This document shows, piece by piece, positions 25,646 through 35,045 of a stretch of 64,000 bases of DNA. The stretch is from assembly GCA_038182865.1 (NCBI GenBank), contig CP116226.1:3720001-3784000 (forward strand), read 5' to 3'. Made by a program: the position numbers and the translations under genes. This stretch comes from Microbacterium enclense (GTDB lineage: Bacteria; Actinomycetota; Actinomycetes; Actinomycetales; Microbacteriaceae). Position 1 is the stretch's first letter. Every line of letters begins with the position of its first letter. Below the pieces are notes generated by a model. It saw only the letters and a program-made list of their open reading frames with translations. It did no database searches and had not been told where the DNA came from.

Positions 25646-28600
25646 GGGCTGAGACCCGAGGCGGACAGCGGGGCGCTCTCGGGCGCCTCCGAGGGGGTGT
25701 CGGCGGGCTGCATCGAGCGGGCGAGATCCGCGAACACCGGGTGCGCGAAGACCTGACGCGGGGCGGCGGCGAGACCGCGCTCCCGCAGGCGCGCGACGAA
25801 CGCGATCGACGAGATGCTGTCGCCGCCGAGGGCGAAGAACGACTCCCCGGGCGCCGGCTGCGGGATGCCGAGGACCTCGGCCGCGCACGAGAGGACGACG
25901 TCGAGGGCATCGGTGGCCGGACCGGAGGCGGCTGCCTGCTCCCCCTCGCGGCGCGGGGCACGCTCGGCATCCGCGACACGCGGCGGCGTCGCCCTCGCCT
26001 CGCCTCGCGCGAAGGGGAGCTCGGCGAGGGTGGCGGTTCCGTCATGGTCGGCCAGCGCGCCGATCACCGCGAGCAGCCGTTCGGCGAGACGGGTGATGGT
26101 CGGCGGCGCGAACAACGCGGTGCGGAACGCGATGCCGCCGCGAAGGCCCTCGGTGTCGTCGACGAACTCGAACGACAGCTCGAACTTGGCGTGCGTGCGT
26201 TCGGGCTCGGCGATCTCGTAGGCGATCTCACCGCCGGGGTGCGGGAGGGAGCCGCGTAGCTCTCCCCCGCTGTGCAGCTGCACCATCGTGGTGGCCAGCG
26301 GACTCAGTCCGCTCGATCGGTCGGGGCCGACCGCGAGCACGACCTGTTCGAACGGCACCGCCTCGTGCGCGAGGGCCTCGACGAGGGTCTCGCGCGCCGA
26401 GACCACGAGGGCGTCGAGCGACACGTCGGCGGGAACGCGATGGCGCAGCACCATCGTGTTGGCGAGCATGCCCACGACATCGGTGGTCCGCTCGTCACGA
26501 CCGGCGACGGGGACGGCGATGAGGAGGTCGTCGCGTCCGCCGAGACGCGCGAGGGTCGCAACGACCGCGGCCTCGAGAACGGCGAACAGGCTCGACCGGG
26601 TGCGGCGGGCGACGCGACGCAAGCCCTCGGCGGTGCGAGCCGAGACGGTGAACGGCATCCAGCCACCGTCGGGAGGTGCGAGCGGATCGACCGCGTGGTC
26701 GGCGGCGATCGGCAGCCCCTCGGGCGCGTCGGCGAGTCGCGCGCGCCAGAACGCCAGCGAGTCGGCGGCGGCGGGGCGCTCGCCCTCCAGATCGAGAGGC
26801 GAGGGCGCCGGGTCCGTCCACTCCGGCTCGGTTCCGACCGCGCGGGCCGCGTACGCCGTGGCGAGATCACGGAGGAGGATGCCGGTAGACCATTCGTCGG
26901 CGACCAGATGGTGCAGCAGCAGACCCAGCGCCCGCCCCTCGGCGGTGAGCACCGCCCGCACACCGAGCTCACGGTCGAGGTCGAAGCCGCGGCGGAGGTC
27001 GTCGGCATCCGTCGACCACCAGCGGAGCTCGTCGAGGTGTTCCTCGGCAACCGCGCGCTGTGTCGGCTGACCGTCGACGACGTCGACGAGGACGCGCAGG
27101 CCTTCATGCCGCACGAGCACGTCGCGCACGGCGGAACGGAGCGCCGCGGCGTCGGGGGCGTCGCTGAACCGCAGCACGTACGGGATGGCGTATCCGAGGC
27201 CGCCGTCGTCGAACCGGTCGAGGAACCAGATCCCGCGCTGCTGCGCACGCAGCGGAACCGCGTCGGGACGCGGCGCGCGCGTGCTCCGGGGCCGCGCCGT
27301 CTCCCGCGCTCCGCCCGCGACCTCACCGAGCGCCCGCGCGGTGGGGCGGGCGAAGAAGTCTCCGATCCGCAGCCCCTCGATCCCGCGCGCCCGAAGGGTC
27401 GCGATCACGCGGGTCGCGAGCAGTGAGTGCCCGCCGGCGTCGAAGAAGTCGTCGTCGGGACCGAGCGCCGGGGCGTCGAGCACCGCGCGGAACGCGTCGA
27501 GCACGGCGTTCCCCCGTTCGGTGAGCACCTCGTCCGCAGCCACGACCACGCGACGGGCGCCGGCCACGGTATCGACGGGAGCGGCGCTGCGGGACGCCGG
27601 TTGCAGCAGCACGACGTCGCGGAGCAGACGCGCAGCGGGATCGTCGCCCTCCGCCGTCGCGAGAGCCTCGACGGCTGTCCGCACGGCGTCGAGCAGCGCT
27701 CGCGCTGCCGTCTCGGACACATCGGCCGACCACGACACCTCCAGCGCGGGCGCGGCGCCCTCGCGAAGGGCGATCGTGATCCCCGGCTCGGCCGCCAGCG
27801 GCGGGAGCTCGATCTCGCGGGCCGTGGCCCCGCCGAGGCGGGCGGAGGCGACCACGTCACCGACACCGACGAGCAGGAACCCGCCGCGCTCGCGCAGCGC
27901 GGGCTGGGTGCGGCGGATCAGCTCGATGGGCACGACACCTCCGGCCGTCGCGGCGCGGACGGCCTCGACGGTCCGAGCCGTCAGCGACGCCACGGTGTCG
28001 TCGTCGCGCATCCCGATCCGGAGGGGCACGAGGTTGCCACGCGCCCCCACCGCGAGGGCTCCCATGCCCTCCACGTCGAGCACGGGCAGGTCGATGACCC
28101 CGTCGGTGCGACCGGTCGCGGCCGTCAGGACCGCCGCCGTGGCCACCGCGACCGTGTGCAGTCCGCCGGCGCCGGTCCGGGCGCTCGCCTCGCCGATGCG
28201 CGGCACGTCAACGCGAAGGCGACGGATGTCGTGTGCCTCGACCCCGACCGGTGCGGGCTCCGACGTCGTCCGACGCCAGGTGGCGGGGAGTCTCAGCGGC
28301 GCTGCCCCGTCGAGGACCGCGCGCCAGCGCTCGAGCACGGGCGCGCTGCCCGTCCCGCGGAGCCAGCGCACCTTCTCGGCGGCGAACCGCCGATAGACAC
28401 CGCGGTCGATCTCCGGGGCGTCGCCGTCGTAGTGCGCGCTCACCCGGGTGAAGAACGGATGCCAGGACGCATCGTCGAGGGCGATGTGGTGCCCCACGAT
28501 CCCGAGCACGAGTCCGTGTTCGCCGGTGTCGATGAGAGACACGCGCAGGGGCGCCTCCGTGGCGAGGTCGAAAGCGATGCGTGCGCGGTCCACGACGTAT

Positions 28601-30201
28601 GCGCGCACCTCGTCGAGGGGCAGCCAGATGCGCTCGACGGCGACCTCGTCGGCGGACAGCTCGCGCGGGCGAACGCCGCCCTCCACGGCATCCCAGACCG
28701 TACGGAGGGCCGGGAAGTCGTCGACGGTGCGGCGCAGCGCCGTGTCGAGCCGGTCGGCGTCGACGTCGCCGTCGAACCGGACGGCGAGGGCGACGGCCCC
28801 CGTCGCGGCGTGCGGGTCGAGCTCGTGCAGCAGCCACATGCGCTCCTCCGACGGCGAGGCGACCAGCTCGTCGGTCCGCGCCGGAGCCGGGACCGCAGCC
28901 GCGATCCCGCGCGCCTTCAACAGGGCGTCCATGCGGGCGCGTTTCGCGCCGCTCAGCAGCGACGAGGCACGCGCCGCGGGTCGCGGACGCCCGACGGCGT
29001 CGAGGCGCTGGGCCACGGCATCCAGGATCTCGTCCACGGTCTCGAGCGTGAGAGCGTCGACCGCGACGTCGGCGGTGAGCACGAGGGCGCCGTCGCTCTC
29101 GCCCAGTCGGATGTCGAGGGCCACCTGGGGCGTCGCGGTCCAGGCGGCGACCGGGGCAGGGGTCTCAGTCCAGGTCAAGCCGTTGGTCACGACCACCGGG
29201 CACGCCACCGCCGTGCGGTCGCGGCGGGCGAGGGCTGTGGCGATCGAGGGACCGTCGGGGCCGTCGAGGCGCGCGAACAGCTCCGCCTGCAGCTCGCGGG
29301 CGCTCGCGACGGCGTCGGCCGGGATCGCTCCCGCACCCACGACGACGAATCCTGCGAACGGTCCCACCGGTCCGTCGTCGGGGCCGCCCGCGGTCGGCAC
29401 CGACAGCCGCACCGGACCCCCGGAACGTGCAGCGAGCTCGTCGCCGATCGCGCCCGCGACGACAGAGTGCGCGGAGAGCCCCGCGGCTCCCCCGGCGAGG
29501 ACCGCGCGCCGCCAGACCGCGGCGTCGACGACCCGCGACGTACGCTCCGTGCGGATCGCGCCCAGGCCGTCGAGCGGCGCGCGCCAGGGCAGACGCGGCG
29601 CGCCGGGCAGATCGGCCGCTGCGCGTTGCACCCGGTCGGGCTCGACCGCCGCGGGCACCGCACGCAGGGCGTCGAGCAGACCGGTCGGGGTGGGAGGGAG
29701 GGCCGCCGCCGGATCGGCCACGAGCCGCGCGGCCTCCGCGATCACGCGGGTCAGGCCCTGCCCGTCGAGGGCGAGCGCGTCGGAGCACAGCACCACCGCA
29801 TCGCGGTCGTCGCGGCGCACATGGACGACCTCGACCAGCGCGTCGAGGGGCCGGGGTGTGGTGCGCAGCCCCGCGAGCAGGTCGGCGAAGGCGTCTTCTC
29901 CCCCGCCGCGGAGGTCCACGGTGCGCAGCAGGTCGGCCTCATGGGCGACGCTCTGCGTCTCGCCCTCGATCCGCAACCGCAACGCCTCGTGTCGTCGGGC
30001 GAGGGATGCCACGACCTCGCGCACGCGATCGGCATCGACATCGCCCTCCCATACGCGGACGTCGAGCATCCCGGTGCCCCCGAGGGGGGCCGAACCGTCG
30101 CGCGCGGCGAGGTACGCCCGCTGCAGAGGGGTGAGAGGCACGGAATCCGTGGGCGCGCTGCTGATCGCCGGCACAGCGCGGGAGGGCGTTCGCTCAGACA
30201 T
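25609..30201 (-). CDS. NRPS B: Cy-like-C-PCP-C-PCP with no adenylation domain
   Basis: A 1530-residue NRPS in which no A domain can be found. Domains in order: a heterocyclisation-like domain (about 20-420, D-A-L-A-L-D-G-Q-G at 139 in place of D-x-x-x-x-D-x-x-S, plus Cy-type P-V-V-V-T-N-G-L and T-P-Q-V-A-L-D), condensation 1 (H-H-I-A-L-D-D about 570), carrier 1 (G-G-H-S-L about 923), condensation 2 (H-H-L-V-A-D-E about 1095) and carrier 2 (G-G-D-S-I about 1458). The final Gly of H-H-x-x-x-D-G is Asp or Glu in the two C domains. Both carriers must be loaded by adenylation domains of other proteins. The layout recalls VibF of vibriobactin, which has tandem Cy and C-PCP-C. The start overlaps the NRPS A stop by 8 bases. 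Confidence 0.88.
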   Translation of the reverse strand: MSERTPSRAVPAISSAPTDSVPLTPLQRAYLAARDGSAPLGGTGMLDVRVWEGDVDADRVREVVASLARRHEALRLRIEGETQSVAHEADLLRTVDLRGGGEDAFADLLAGLRTTPRPLDALVEVVHVRRDDRDAVVLCSDALALDGQGLTRVIAEAARLVADPAAALPPTPTGLLDALRAVPAAVEPDRVQRAAADLPGAPRLPWRAPLDGLGAIRTERTSRVVDAAVWRRAVLAGGAAGLSAHSVVAGAIGDELAARSGGPVRLSVPTAGGPDDGPVGPFAGFVVVGAGAIPADAVASARELQAELFARLDGPDGPSIATALARRDRTAVACPVVVTNGLTWTETPAPVAAWTATPQVALDIRLGESDGALVLTADVAVDALTLETVDEILDAVAQRLDAVGRPRPAARASSLLSGAKRARMDALLKARGIAAAVPAPARTDELVASPSEERMWLLHELDPHAATGAVALAVRFDGDVDADRLDTALRRTVDDFPALRTVWDAVEGGVRPRELSADEVAVERIWLPLDEVRAYVVDRARIAFDLATEAPLRVSLIDTGEHGLVLGIVGHHIALDDASWHPFFTRVSAHYDGDAPEIDRGVYRRFAAEKVRWLRGTGSAPVLERWRAVLDGAAPLRLPATWRRTTSEPAPVGVEAHDIRRLRVDVPRIGEASARTGAGGLHTVAVATAAVLTAATGRTDGVIDLPVLDVEGMGALAVGARGNLVPLRIGMRDDDTVASLTARTVEAVRAATAGGVVPIELIRRTQPALRERGGFLLVGVGDVVASARLGGATAREIELPPLAAEPGITIALREGAAPALEVSWSADVSETAARALLDAVRTAVEALATAEGDDPAARLLRDVVLLQPASRSAAPVDTVAGARRVVVAADEVLTERGNAVLDAFRAVLDAPALGPDDDFFDAGGHSLLATRVIATLRARGIEGLRIGDFFARPTARALGEVAGGARETARPRSTRAPRPDAVPLRAQQRGIWFLDRFDDGGLGYAIPYVLRFSDAPDAAALRSAVRDVLVRHEGLRVLVDVVDGQPTQRAVAEEHLDELRWWSTDADDLRRGFDLDRELGVRAVLTAEGRALGLLLHHLVADEWSTGILLRDLATAYAARAVGTEPEWTDPAPSPLDLEGERPAAADSLAFWRARLADAPEGLPIAADHAVDPLAPPDGGWMPFTVSARTAEGLRRVARRTRSSLFAVLEAAVVATLARLGGRDDLLIAVPVAGRDERTTDVVGMLANTMVLRHRVPADVSLDALVVSARETLVEALAHEAVPFEQVVLAVGPDRSSGLSPLATTMVQLHSGGELRGSLPHPGGEIAYEIAEPERTHAKFELSFEFVDDTEGLRGGIAFRTALFAPPTITRLAERLLAVIGALADHDGTATLAELPFARGEARATPPRVADAERAPRREGEQAAASGPATDALDVVLSCAAEVLGIPQPAPGESFFALGGDSISSIAFVARLRERGLAAAPRQVFAHPVFADLARSMQPADTPSEAPESAPLSASGLSPDLLAALMGGAR

Positions 30202-33200
30202 CGGCGCCCTCCGTCACGATCTCGACGAGGAGTTCCGCGATCACGTGCACGTCGTCTCCTCCGTGATCGGCGAGCACCGCCGCGATGCGGCGAGGCGTTC
30301 GCGCCTCGAACAGTTCGGCGACGGTGAGATCGGCGACCCGCAGCTCGTCGCGAAGGGCCGCCACGCACGCGACGGCCCGCACGGAGTCGCCGCCGATGCG
30401 GAAGAAGTCATCGTCGGCGCTGAGAGTCTCCGCCCCCACCACCTCCGCCATGACGAGCGCCACCGCCCGTTCGAGCGCCGTCTCGTCGGCGACGGTGGCT
30501 GTGGGAGCCGCCGCTCGTGCCGCCGCCTCGGCCAGAGCGGCCCGGTCGATCTTGCCGTTGACCGTCAACGGCAGGTGATCGACGAGCACGACGACCTCGG
30601 GCACCATGTATGCCGGCAGCCGCTCGGCGAAAGCGGCACGGATCGCCGCATCATCGAGGGCGGCGCCCGTACGGCGGGCCACGGTGACCGCGAGCACTCC
30701 CGACCGCACCGGCAGCAGCGCCGCGATCGCGCGATCCACCCCCGCGACACCGTCGAGAGCGCGCTCGACCTCGCCCAACTCGATGCGGTACCCGCGCAAC
30801 TGGATCTGGTGATCACGGCGCCCGTGGAACTCGATCACCCCGTCGGGACGGTAGCTCGCGAGGTCGCCCGTGCGGTACCAGCGCACACCGTCGTGGACGA
30901 CGAACCGGTCGACCGTGCGCGCGGGATCGCCGCGGTAGCCACGCGCGACGCCCGCACCCCCGATCCACAGCTCGCCGACGACGTGGTCGGGGCAGTCCTC
31001 GCCGCGTTCATTCACGACGCGGCAGCGCACACCCGCCATCGGCACGCCGTAGGGCACGACGGCCTCGACGTGCGTGGCATCCGGTTCGTGCACGGTCGAG
31101 TGGATCGCCGTCTCGGTCGTGCCACCGAGTCCGGCGAAGCGCACGCCCGGAACGCGCGCGGCGAAGGCTTCGGCCGTCGACCCGGGAACCCAATCCCCGC
31201 CCGTGATGACGGTGCGCACGCTCGCGAGCTGATCGTCGGATGCCGCGTCGAGCAGCATGCGCAGGAGGGCGGGCGCCGCGTTGACCACGGTGACGCCGTG
31301 CCGTTCGATGAGCTCGGCCCAGGCGAACGCGTCGCCCGTGTCGGCGGCGTCGGGCATGACGACGGACCCTCCGAGAGCGAGCGGGGCGAAGAGGTCGTAG
31401 ACCGAGAGGTCGAACTGCAGCGACGACAGCGCGATCGTGCGCTCGTCACCGGTGAGCGCGAAGTGGGCGGCGATCGCGTCGATCGTCGCCGCGGCGGCGG
31501 AGTGCGGCACCTCCACGCCCTTCGGCTCGCCCGTCGACCCCGACGTGAACAGGACGTAGGCGATCGACGACGGTTCGACGGGCACGGGCGCGACGAGCGG
31601 GACGGCATCCCCCGCCACGGCGAGGACCGGGACGTCGACGCCCTCGGCTGCGCCGACCAGTGCGCGGGCGCCGGAGCGGGCGAGGATGCGGTCGCGACGG
31701 GCGGCAGGATCGTCGACGTTGATCGGCACGTAGGCTGCGCCGGCCGCGAGCACGCCGAGCACCGCGACGGCCTGATCGATGCCCTTGGGCAGGCGCACCG
31801 CGACCGTGTCATCCGGGCCGACACCGATCCCGGCGAGACGTGCCGCGAGGGTGAGCGCACGCTCGGCCACCTCACCGGCGGTGAGGTCACCGCGGGCCGA
31901 GCGGAGGGCGACCGCGTCGGGGTGCGCGAGCGCCCGCGCGAAGAACGCGTCGTGCAGGGTGCGGGCGCCCGGTGCCGGCCGGTCATGGGCGGTGCGCCGC
32001 GCGAGTTGACCTGCCGGGAGGGGAACGTCGCCGTCGCCGTGGTCGATGACCGCGTCGATCAGATCGATGAACGCGCGGAACATGTCGGAGATCACGCCGG
32101 GAGGGAAGGCGTCGCGGCGCACGTCCCAGTTGACGAGCATGCCCTCGGCGACGTCGACCACCTGGGCGTCGAGCTCGACCTGCGGACCCTGGGAGATGAT
32201 CCACGACGGCGTGCCGAACGCCCCCAGGACCCGCTCCGAGAACAGCCGCCCGAGGTTCAGTCCCGAGGTGAAGACGATCGGAGCGAGGACGGGTTCGCCC
32301 GCGGCGCGGCCGAGGTCGCGCAGCACGTCGAGTCCGCCGTACGCGGAGTGGTCGACCGCCGCATGCAGCTGGGTCTGCAGCCGTCGCGCCCGCTCGGGGA
32401 ACGACTCCGGTGCCGTGTGATCGACGGCCAGCAGCACCGAAGTGGTGAAGTCGCCGACGAGGTCGTCGACGTCGGCCACGACGGGAGCGCGGGTGAAGAG
32501 CGGGACGTTCAGGAGGAACCGCTGCGTGGTCGACCAGCGCGCCACGACCTCGGCGAACGCCGTGGCGAGCACCACCGACGGTGTCACCCCGAGGCTCCGG
32601 GCGCGCGCCGCGAGAGCGTCGGCGCGGACATGGTCGAGGGTCTCGGCGAGACGCACGCTGGCGTGAGGGGCGGGGCGATCGCCCTCCGCCCGGGCGGGCA
32701 GCGCCGGGGCGCCGGGGAGAGCGGGGAGGCGCTCGGCCCACCACGCGCGGTCGCGCTCGCGCGCCGCGGGGTCGGCCTCGGCGGCCAGGTACTCGCGGTA
32801 CCCGGGGTGCGCGGGAGCGCCGAGCGCCGCGTCCTCGTCGTACGCGCGAGCGAGGTCTTCGAGGATGCGCCGGTAGCTCTGCGCATCGGCGGCCAGCATG
32901 TCGACGTCGACGTGCAGTCGCGTCCGCCCCTCGGGCAACAGCGTGAGGGCCACCTGCACCACCTGACCGTCGACGACGTCGAGCATCTGGTGCGAGCGCT
33001 CGTCGCGGAGACGCTCGAGCTCGCGCGCGGCCGCGGCGTCGTCGAGATGGCGCAGGTCGTCGACCCGGAAGGGCGAGGACACCGCCGCCGCCGGGACGAT
33101 CCACTGCATCGCGTCATCGGTGAAGGCCGCGCGCAGCATCGGGTGGCGCGTCACAAGCGCCGTCACCGCGCGGGCGAGACGGTCGGGGTCGATGCCGTGT

Positions 33201-33571
33201 CCGTCGAACTCGACGTACAGGTGCGCGGCGACGCCGCCGAGACGGTGCTGCGTCTGACGACCGCTCCAGTACGCGTGCTGCATGGGGGCGAGGGCGAAGC
33301 GGGGGTCGTCGTGCACCGCGGGGCGTGCCGCCTCCCGGACGGCAGGAGCGCCGGCACCGGCGAGGAGGCGTTCCCAGGCGGCGACGGTCGGATCGGCCGC
33401 CAGCGCCCCGAAGCCCACCTCGGCTCCCTCCGCACGCCACCGCTCGGCCAAGCGGATGATGGCGAGCGAGTGGAGCCCGTGCATGAGCAGGTCGTCGTCG
33501 GGTTCGATCTCGACCGGGGCGATGCCCAGCTGGTCGGCGATCTCGGCGGTGATGCGGGTGCGGTCGAACAC
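30194..33571 (-). CDS. NRPS A: ArCP-Cy-A-PCP, loads the aryl cap and forms the azoline ring
   Basis: A 1125-residue, MbtB-like NRPS. It begins with an aryl carrier domain (M-H-G-L-H-S-L, Ser about 35), then a heterocyclisation domain (D-M-L-A-A-D-A-Q-S about 224-232, a perfect D-x-x-x-x-D-x-x-S), an adenylation domain (F-T-S-G-S-T-G about 674; G-L-G-G-T-T-E-T-A; G-R-R-D-H-Q-I-Q-L-R-G about 914) and a carrier (G-G-D-S-V about 1057). Pocket residues read by eye are D-L-Y-N-I-G-L-I-H-K. The D-L-Y-N start is shared with cysteine-activating Cy modules, but I-H-K is closer to Thr, so Cys versus Ser/Thr is open. The start is GTG at 33571, with AGGAGA upstream. Confidence 0.9.
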   Translation of the reverse strand: MFDRTRITAEIADQLGIAPVEIEPDDDLLMHGLHSLAIIRLAERWRAEGAEVGFGALAADPTVAAWERLLAGAGAPAVREAARPAVHDDPRFALAPMQHAYWSGRQTQHRLGGVAAHLYVEFDGHGIDPDRLARAVTALVTRHPMLRAAFTDDAMQWIVPAAAVSSPFRVDDLRHLDDAAAARELERLRDERSHQMLDVVDGQVVQVALTLLPEGRTRLHVDVDMLAADAQSYRRILEDLARAYDEDAALGAPAHPGYREYLAAEADPAARERDRAWWAERLPALPGAPALPARAEGDRPAPHASVRLAETLDHVRADALAARARSLGVTPSVVLATAFAEVVARWSTTQRFLLNVPLFTRAPVVADVDDLVGDFTTSVLLAVDHTAPESFPERARRLQTQLHAAVDHSAYGGLDVLRDLGRAAGEPVLAPIVFTSGLNLGRLFSERVLGAFGTPSWIISQGPQVELDAQVVDVAEGMLVNWDVRRDAFPPGVISDMFRAFIDLIDAVIDHGDGDVPLPAGQLARRTAHDRPAPGARTLHDAFFARALAHPDAVALRSARGDLTAGEVAERALTLAARLAGIGVGPDDTVAVRLPKGIDQAVAVLGVLAAGAAYVPINVDDPAARRDRILARSGARALVGAAEGVDVPVLAVAGDAVPLVAPVPVEPSSIAYVLFTSGSTGEPKGVEVPHSAAAATIDAIAAHFALTGDERTIALSSLQFDLSVYDLFAPLALGGSVVMPDAADTGDAFAWAELIERHGVTVVNAAPALLRMLLDAASDDQLASVRTVITGGDWVPGSTAEAFAARVPGVRFAGLGGTTETAIHSTVHEPDATHVEAVVPYGVPMAGVRCRVVNERGEDCPDHVVGELWIGGAGVARGYRGDPARTVDRFVVHDGVRWYRTGDLASYRPDGVIEFHGRRDHQIQLRGYRIELGEVERALDGVAGVDRAIAALLPVRSGVLAVTVARRTGAALDDAAIRAAFAERLPAYMVPEVVVLVDHLPLTVNGKIDRAALAEAAARAAAPTATVADETALERAVALVMAEVVGAETLSADDDFFRIGGDSVRAVACVAALRDELRVADLTVAELFEARTPRRIAAVLADHGGDDVHVIAELLVEIVTEGADV

Positions 33572-33579
33572 GGTTCTCC

Positions 33580-34281
33580 TCAGACTCCAACGGAAACGGA
33601 CAGACGGATGCCGACGCCCTCGGCACCGGGAACGAGAGCGCCGACATCGACGGCCTCGGGAAGGGAAGGGATGCCGACGCCCTCGGCGCGCACGACCAGA
33701 GCGCCCGGTAGTCCCCCGACGTCCAGGTCGACGAGGACCAGCCGCGCCGTCGGATCCAGCGCACAGGCCACGACGGCCGGTGCCGCATCGGCGGGGGCGA
33801 GCGTGAGCCTGTCGGGAGCCGGCACGAGGCCCGCGCCCAGACACTTCAGGACCGCTTCGCGGCGCACCCATGCCGTCGCGAGAGTGGCGGCGTCCCATCC
33901 GCGCTCGGGGCGCTCCGCGGCGGGAAGGTAGTCGGCGACGGCGTCGGTACTCGCCGCGTCCATCCCCGCTTCGACATCGACCCCCACGTCGCCTTCCGGC
34001 CGGTACGCCGCGAGCACCACCCCACCGGAGTGGGCGATCGAGATCCCTCCGTCGGCGTCCGGGGTCCACGGCATGCCGGCACGCGGGTCACCGGGCGGGC
34101 GGATGTCGATGGTCACGTCGGCGGGAGCCGACCCGGTCGCTGCGGCGACCAGCGCGCGGGCGAGGACGCGGCCGGTGGTGAACTCGGCGGCGCGCGCCGG
34201 ACGCATCACGGCGAGACGCGCACGCTCACCGGGACTCAGCCAGGGATGCCCCGGCGCGAGCGTCCGGGCGGCGACGATCAC
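33580..34281 (-). CDS. 4'-phosphopantetheinyl transferase
   Basis: A 233-residue Sfp/EntD-type transferase that adds the phosphopantetheine arm to the carrier domains. The conserved pieces are present: G-I-S-I-A-H-S-G, G-V-D-V-E (metal ligands) and W-V-R-R-E-A-V-L-K-C. The start is GTG at 34281, overlapping the thioesterase stop by 4 bases. The last ~40 residues include a duplicated A-E-G-V-G-I segment encoded by a direct repeat (near 33608 and 33669), an odd tail beyond the family core. NRPS A begins 8 bases downstream. Confidence 0.88.
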   Translation of the reverse strand: MIVAARTLAPGHPWLSPGERARLAVMRPARAAEFTTGRVLARALVAAATGSAPADVTIDIRPPGDPRAGMPWTPDADGGISIAHSGGVVLAAYRPEGDVGVDVEAGMDAASTDAVADYLPAAERPERGWDAATLATAWVRREAVLKCLGAGLVPAPDRLTLAPADAAPAVVACALDPTARLVLVDLDVGGLPGALVVRAEGVGIPSLPEAVDVGALVPGAEGVGIRLSVSVGV

Positions 34282-35045
34282 GCGCCCACCGCCGTGCGGA
34301 TCCGCGACAGCAGGAGCGTGGACTGGTCGAAGAGGGCGAAGTGTCCGCCTTCGAGCACGAGAGTGCCGTGATCGATGCCTCCGGGGGCGAGCAATGGCAT
34401 CCATTCGGCGACCGCGGAAGGACCGGCGACGGGATCGTCGCGTCCGGCGACCGTGAGCAGGCCTCCGGCGCGCAGCGGACCGCGCTCGGCCTCGGCCGCG
34501 GGTCCCGGGCGGTCGAACTCGGCCGCGGCCGTGAGGTCACCGCGCAGCGCGCGGATCGCGAGGTCGAGGAACGGTTCGTCGCCGAGCAGCACCTCGGGAG
34601 TGCCGCCGAGCCGGCGCAGCCACGCACGCCAGGCGTCGCGGTCGTCGTCGGCGGGGAGACGGCCGCTGCGGCGCCGGCCGGGCGCCGGGCGCCCCGACAG
34701 CACGAGCAGGTCGACCGGGATGAGCGCCGACAGCGCCGCCGCGAGGGATGCGCCGAAGCTGTGCCCGAGCAGCACCGTCGGGGTCTCGTCGGCGGCGAGC
34801 TGCCCGAGCACTCCGGCGAAGGCCGCGACGAACGCCGTGTACGACGTCAACGGCTCCTCGGCGACACGGGTCTCGTGACCGGGATACTGCAGGGCGACGA
34901 TGTGCGGGGGGTCGGCGAGACCGTGCCCGAGTCGCGCGTAGGTACCGGCTGATCCACCCGCGTGCGGCAGGCACACCAGTCGCCATGCGGCCTCGGTCGG
35001 ACCGCTCACCCGCGCGACGGCGCCGAGGTCGATGGTGCGGGTCAC
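34278..35045 (-). CDS. Type II thioesterase of the siderophore cluster
   Basis: A 255-residue alpha/beta hydrolase of the NRPS editing type. It has C-L-P-H-A-G-G-S-A-G near the N-terminus, nucleophile elbow G-H-S-F-G, and the catalytic His in E-G-G-H-F-A-L-F. Such enzymes clear misprimed carriers. Because no NRPS here ends in a TE domain, this one may also help release the product (inference). GTG start overlaps the upstream ligase stop; its own stop overlaps the PPTase start. Confidence 0.9.
   Translation of the reverse strand: MTRTIDLGAVARVSGPTEAAWRLVCLPHAGGSAGTYARLGHGLADPPHIVALQYPGHETRVAEEPLTSYTAFVAAFAGVLGQLAADETPTVLLGHSFGASLAAALSALIPVDLLVLSGRPAPGRRRSGRLPADDDRDAWRAWLRRLGGTPEVLLGDEPFLDLAIRALRGDLTAAAEFDRPGPAAEAERGPLRAGGLLTVAGRDDPVAGPSAVAEWMPLLAPGGIDHGTLVLEGGHFALFDQSTLLLSRIRTAVGA

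Noticed and set aside
28448..33931. Very long open frame (1,827 codons) on the + strand opposite the NRPS genes
   Set aside because: High-GC codon bias keeps the antisense frame open. It has no domain motifs, a biased Arg/Ser/Ala composition, and covers three genes with excellent motifs on the other strand.
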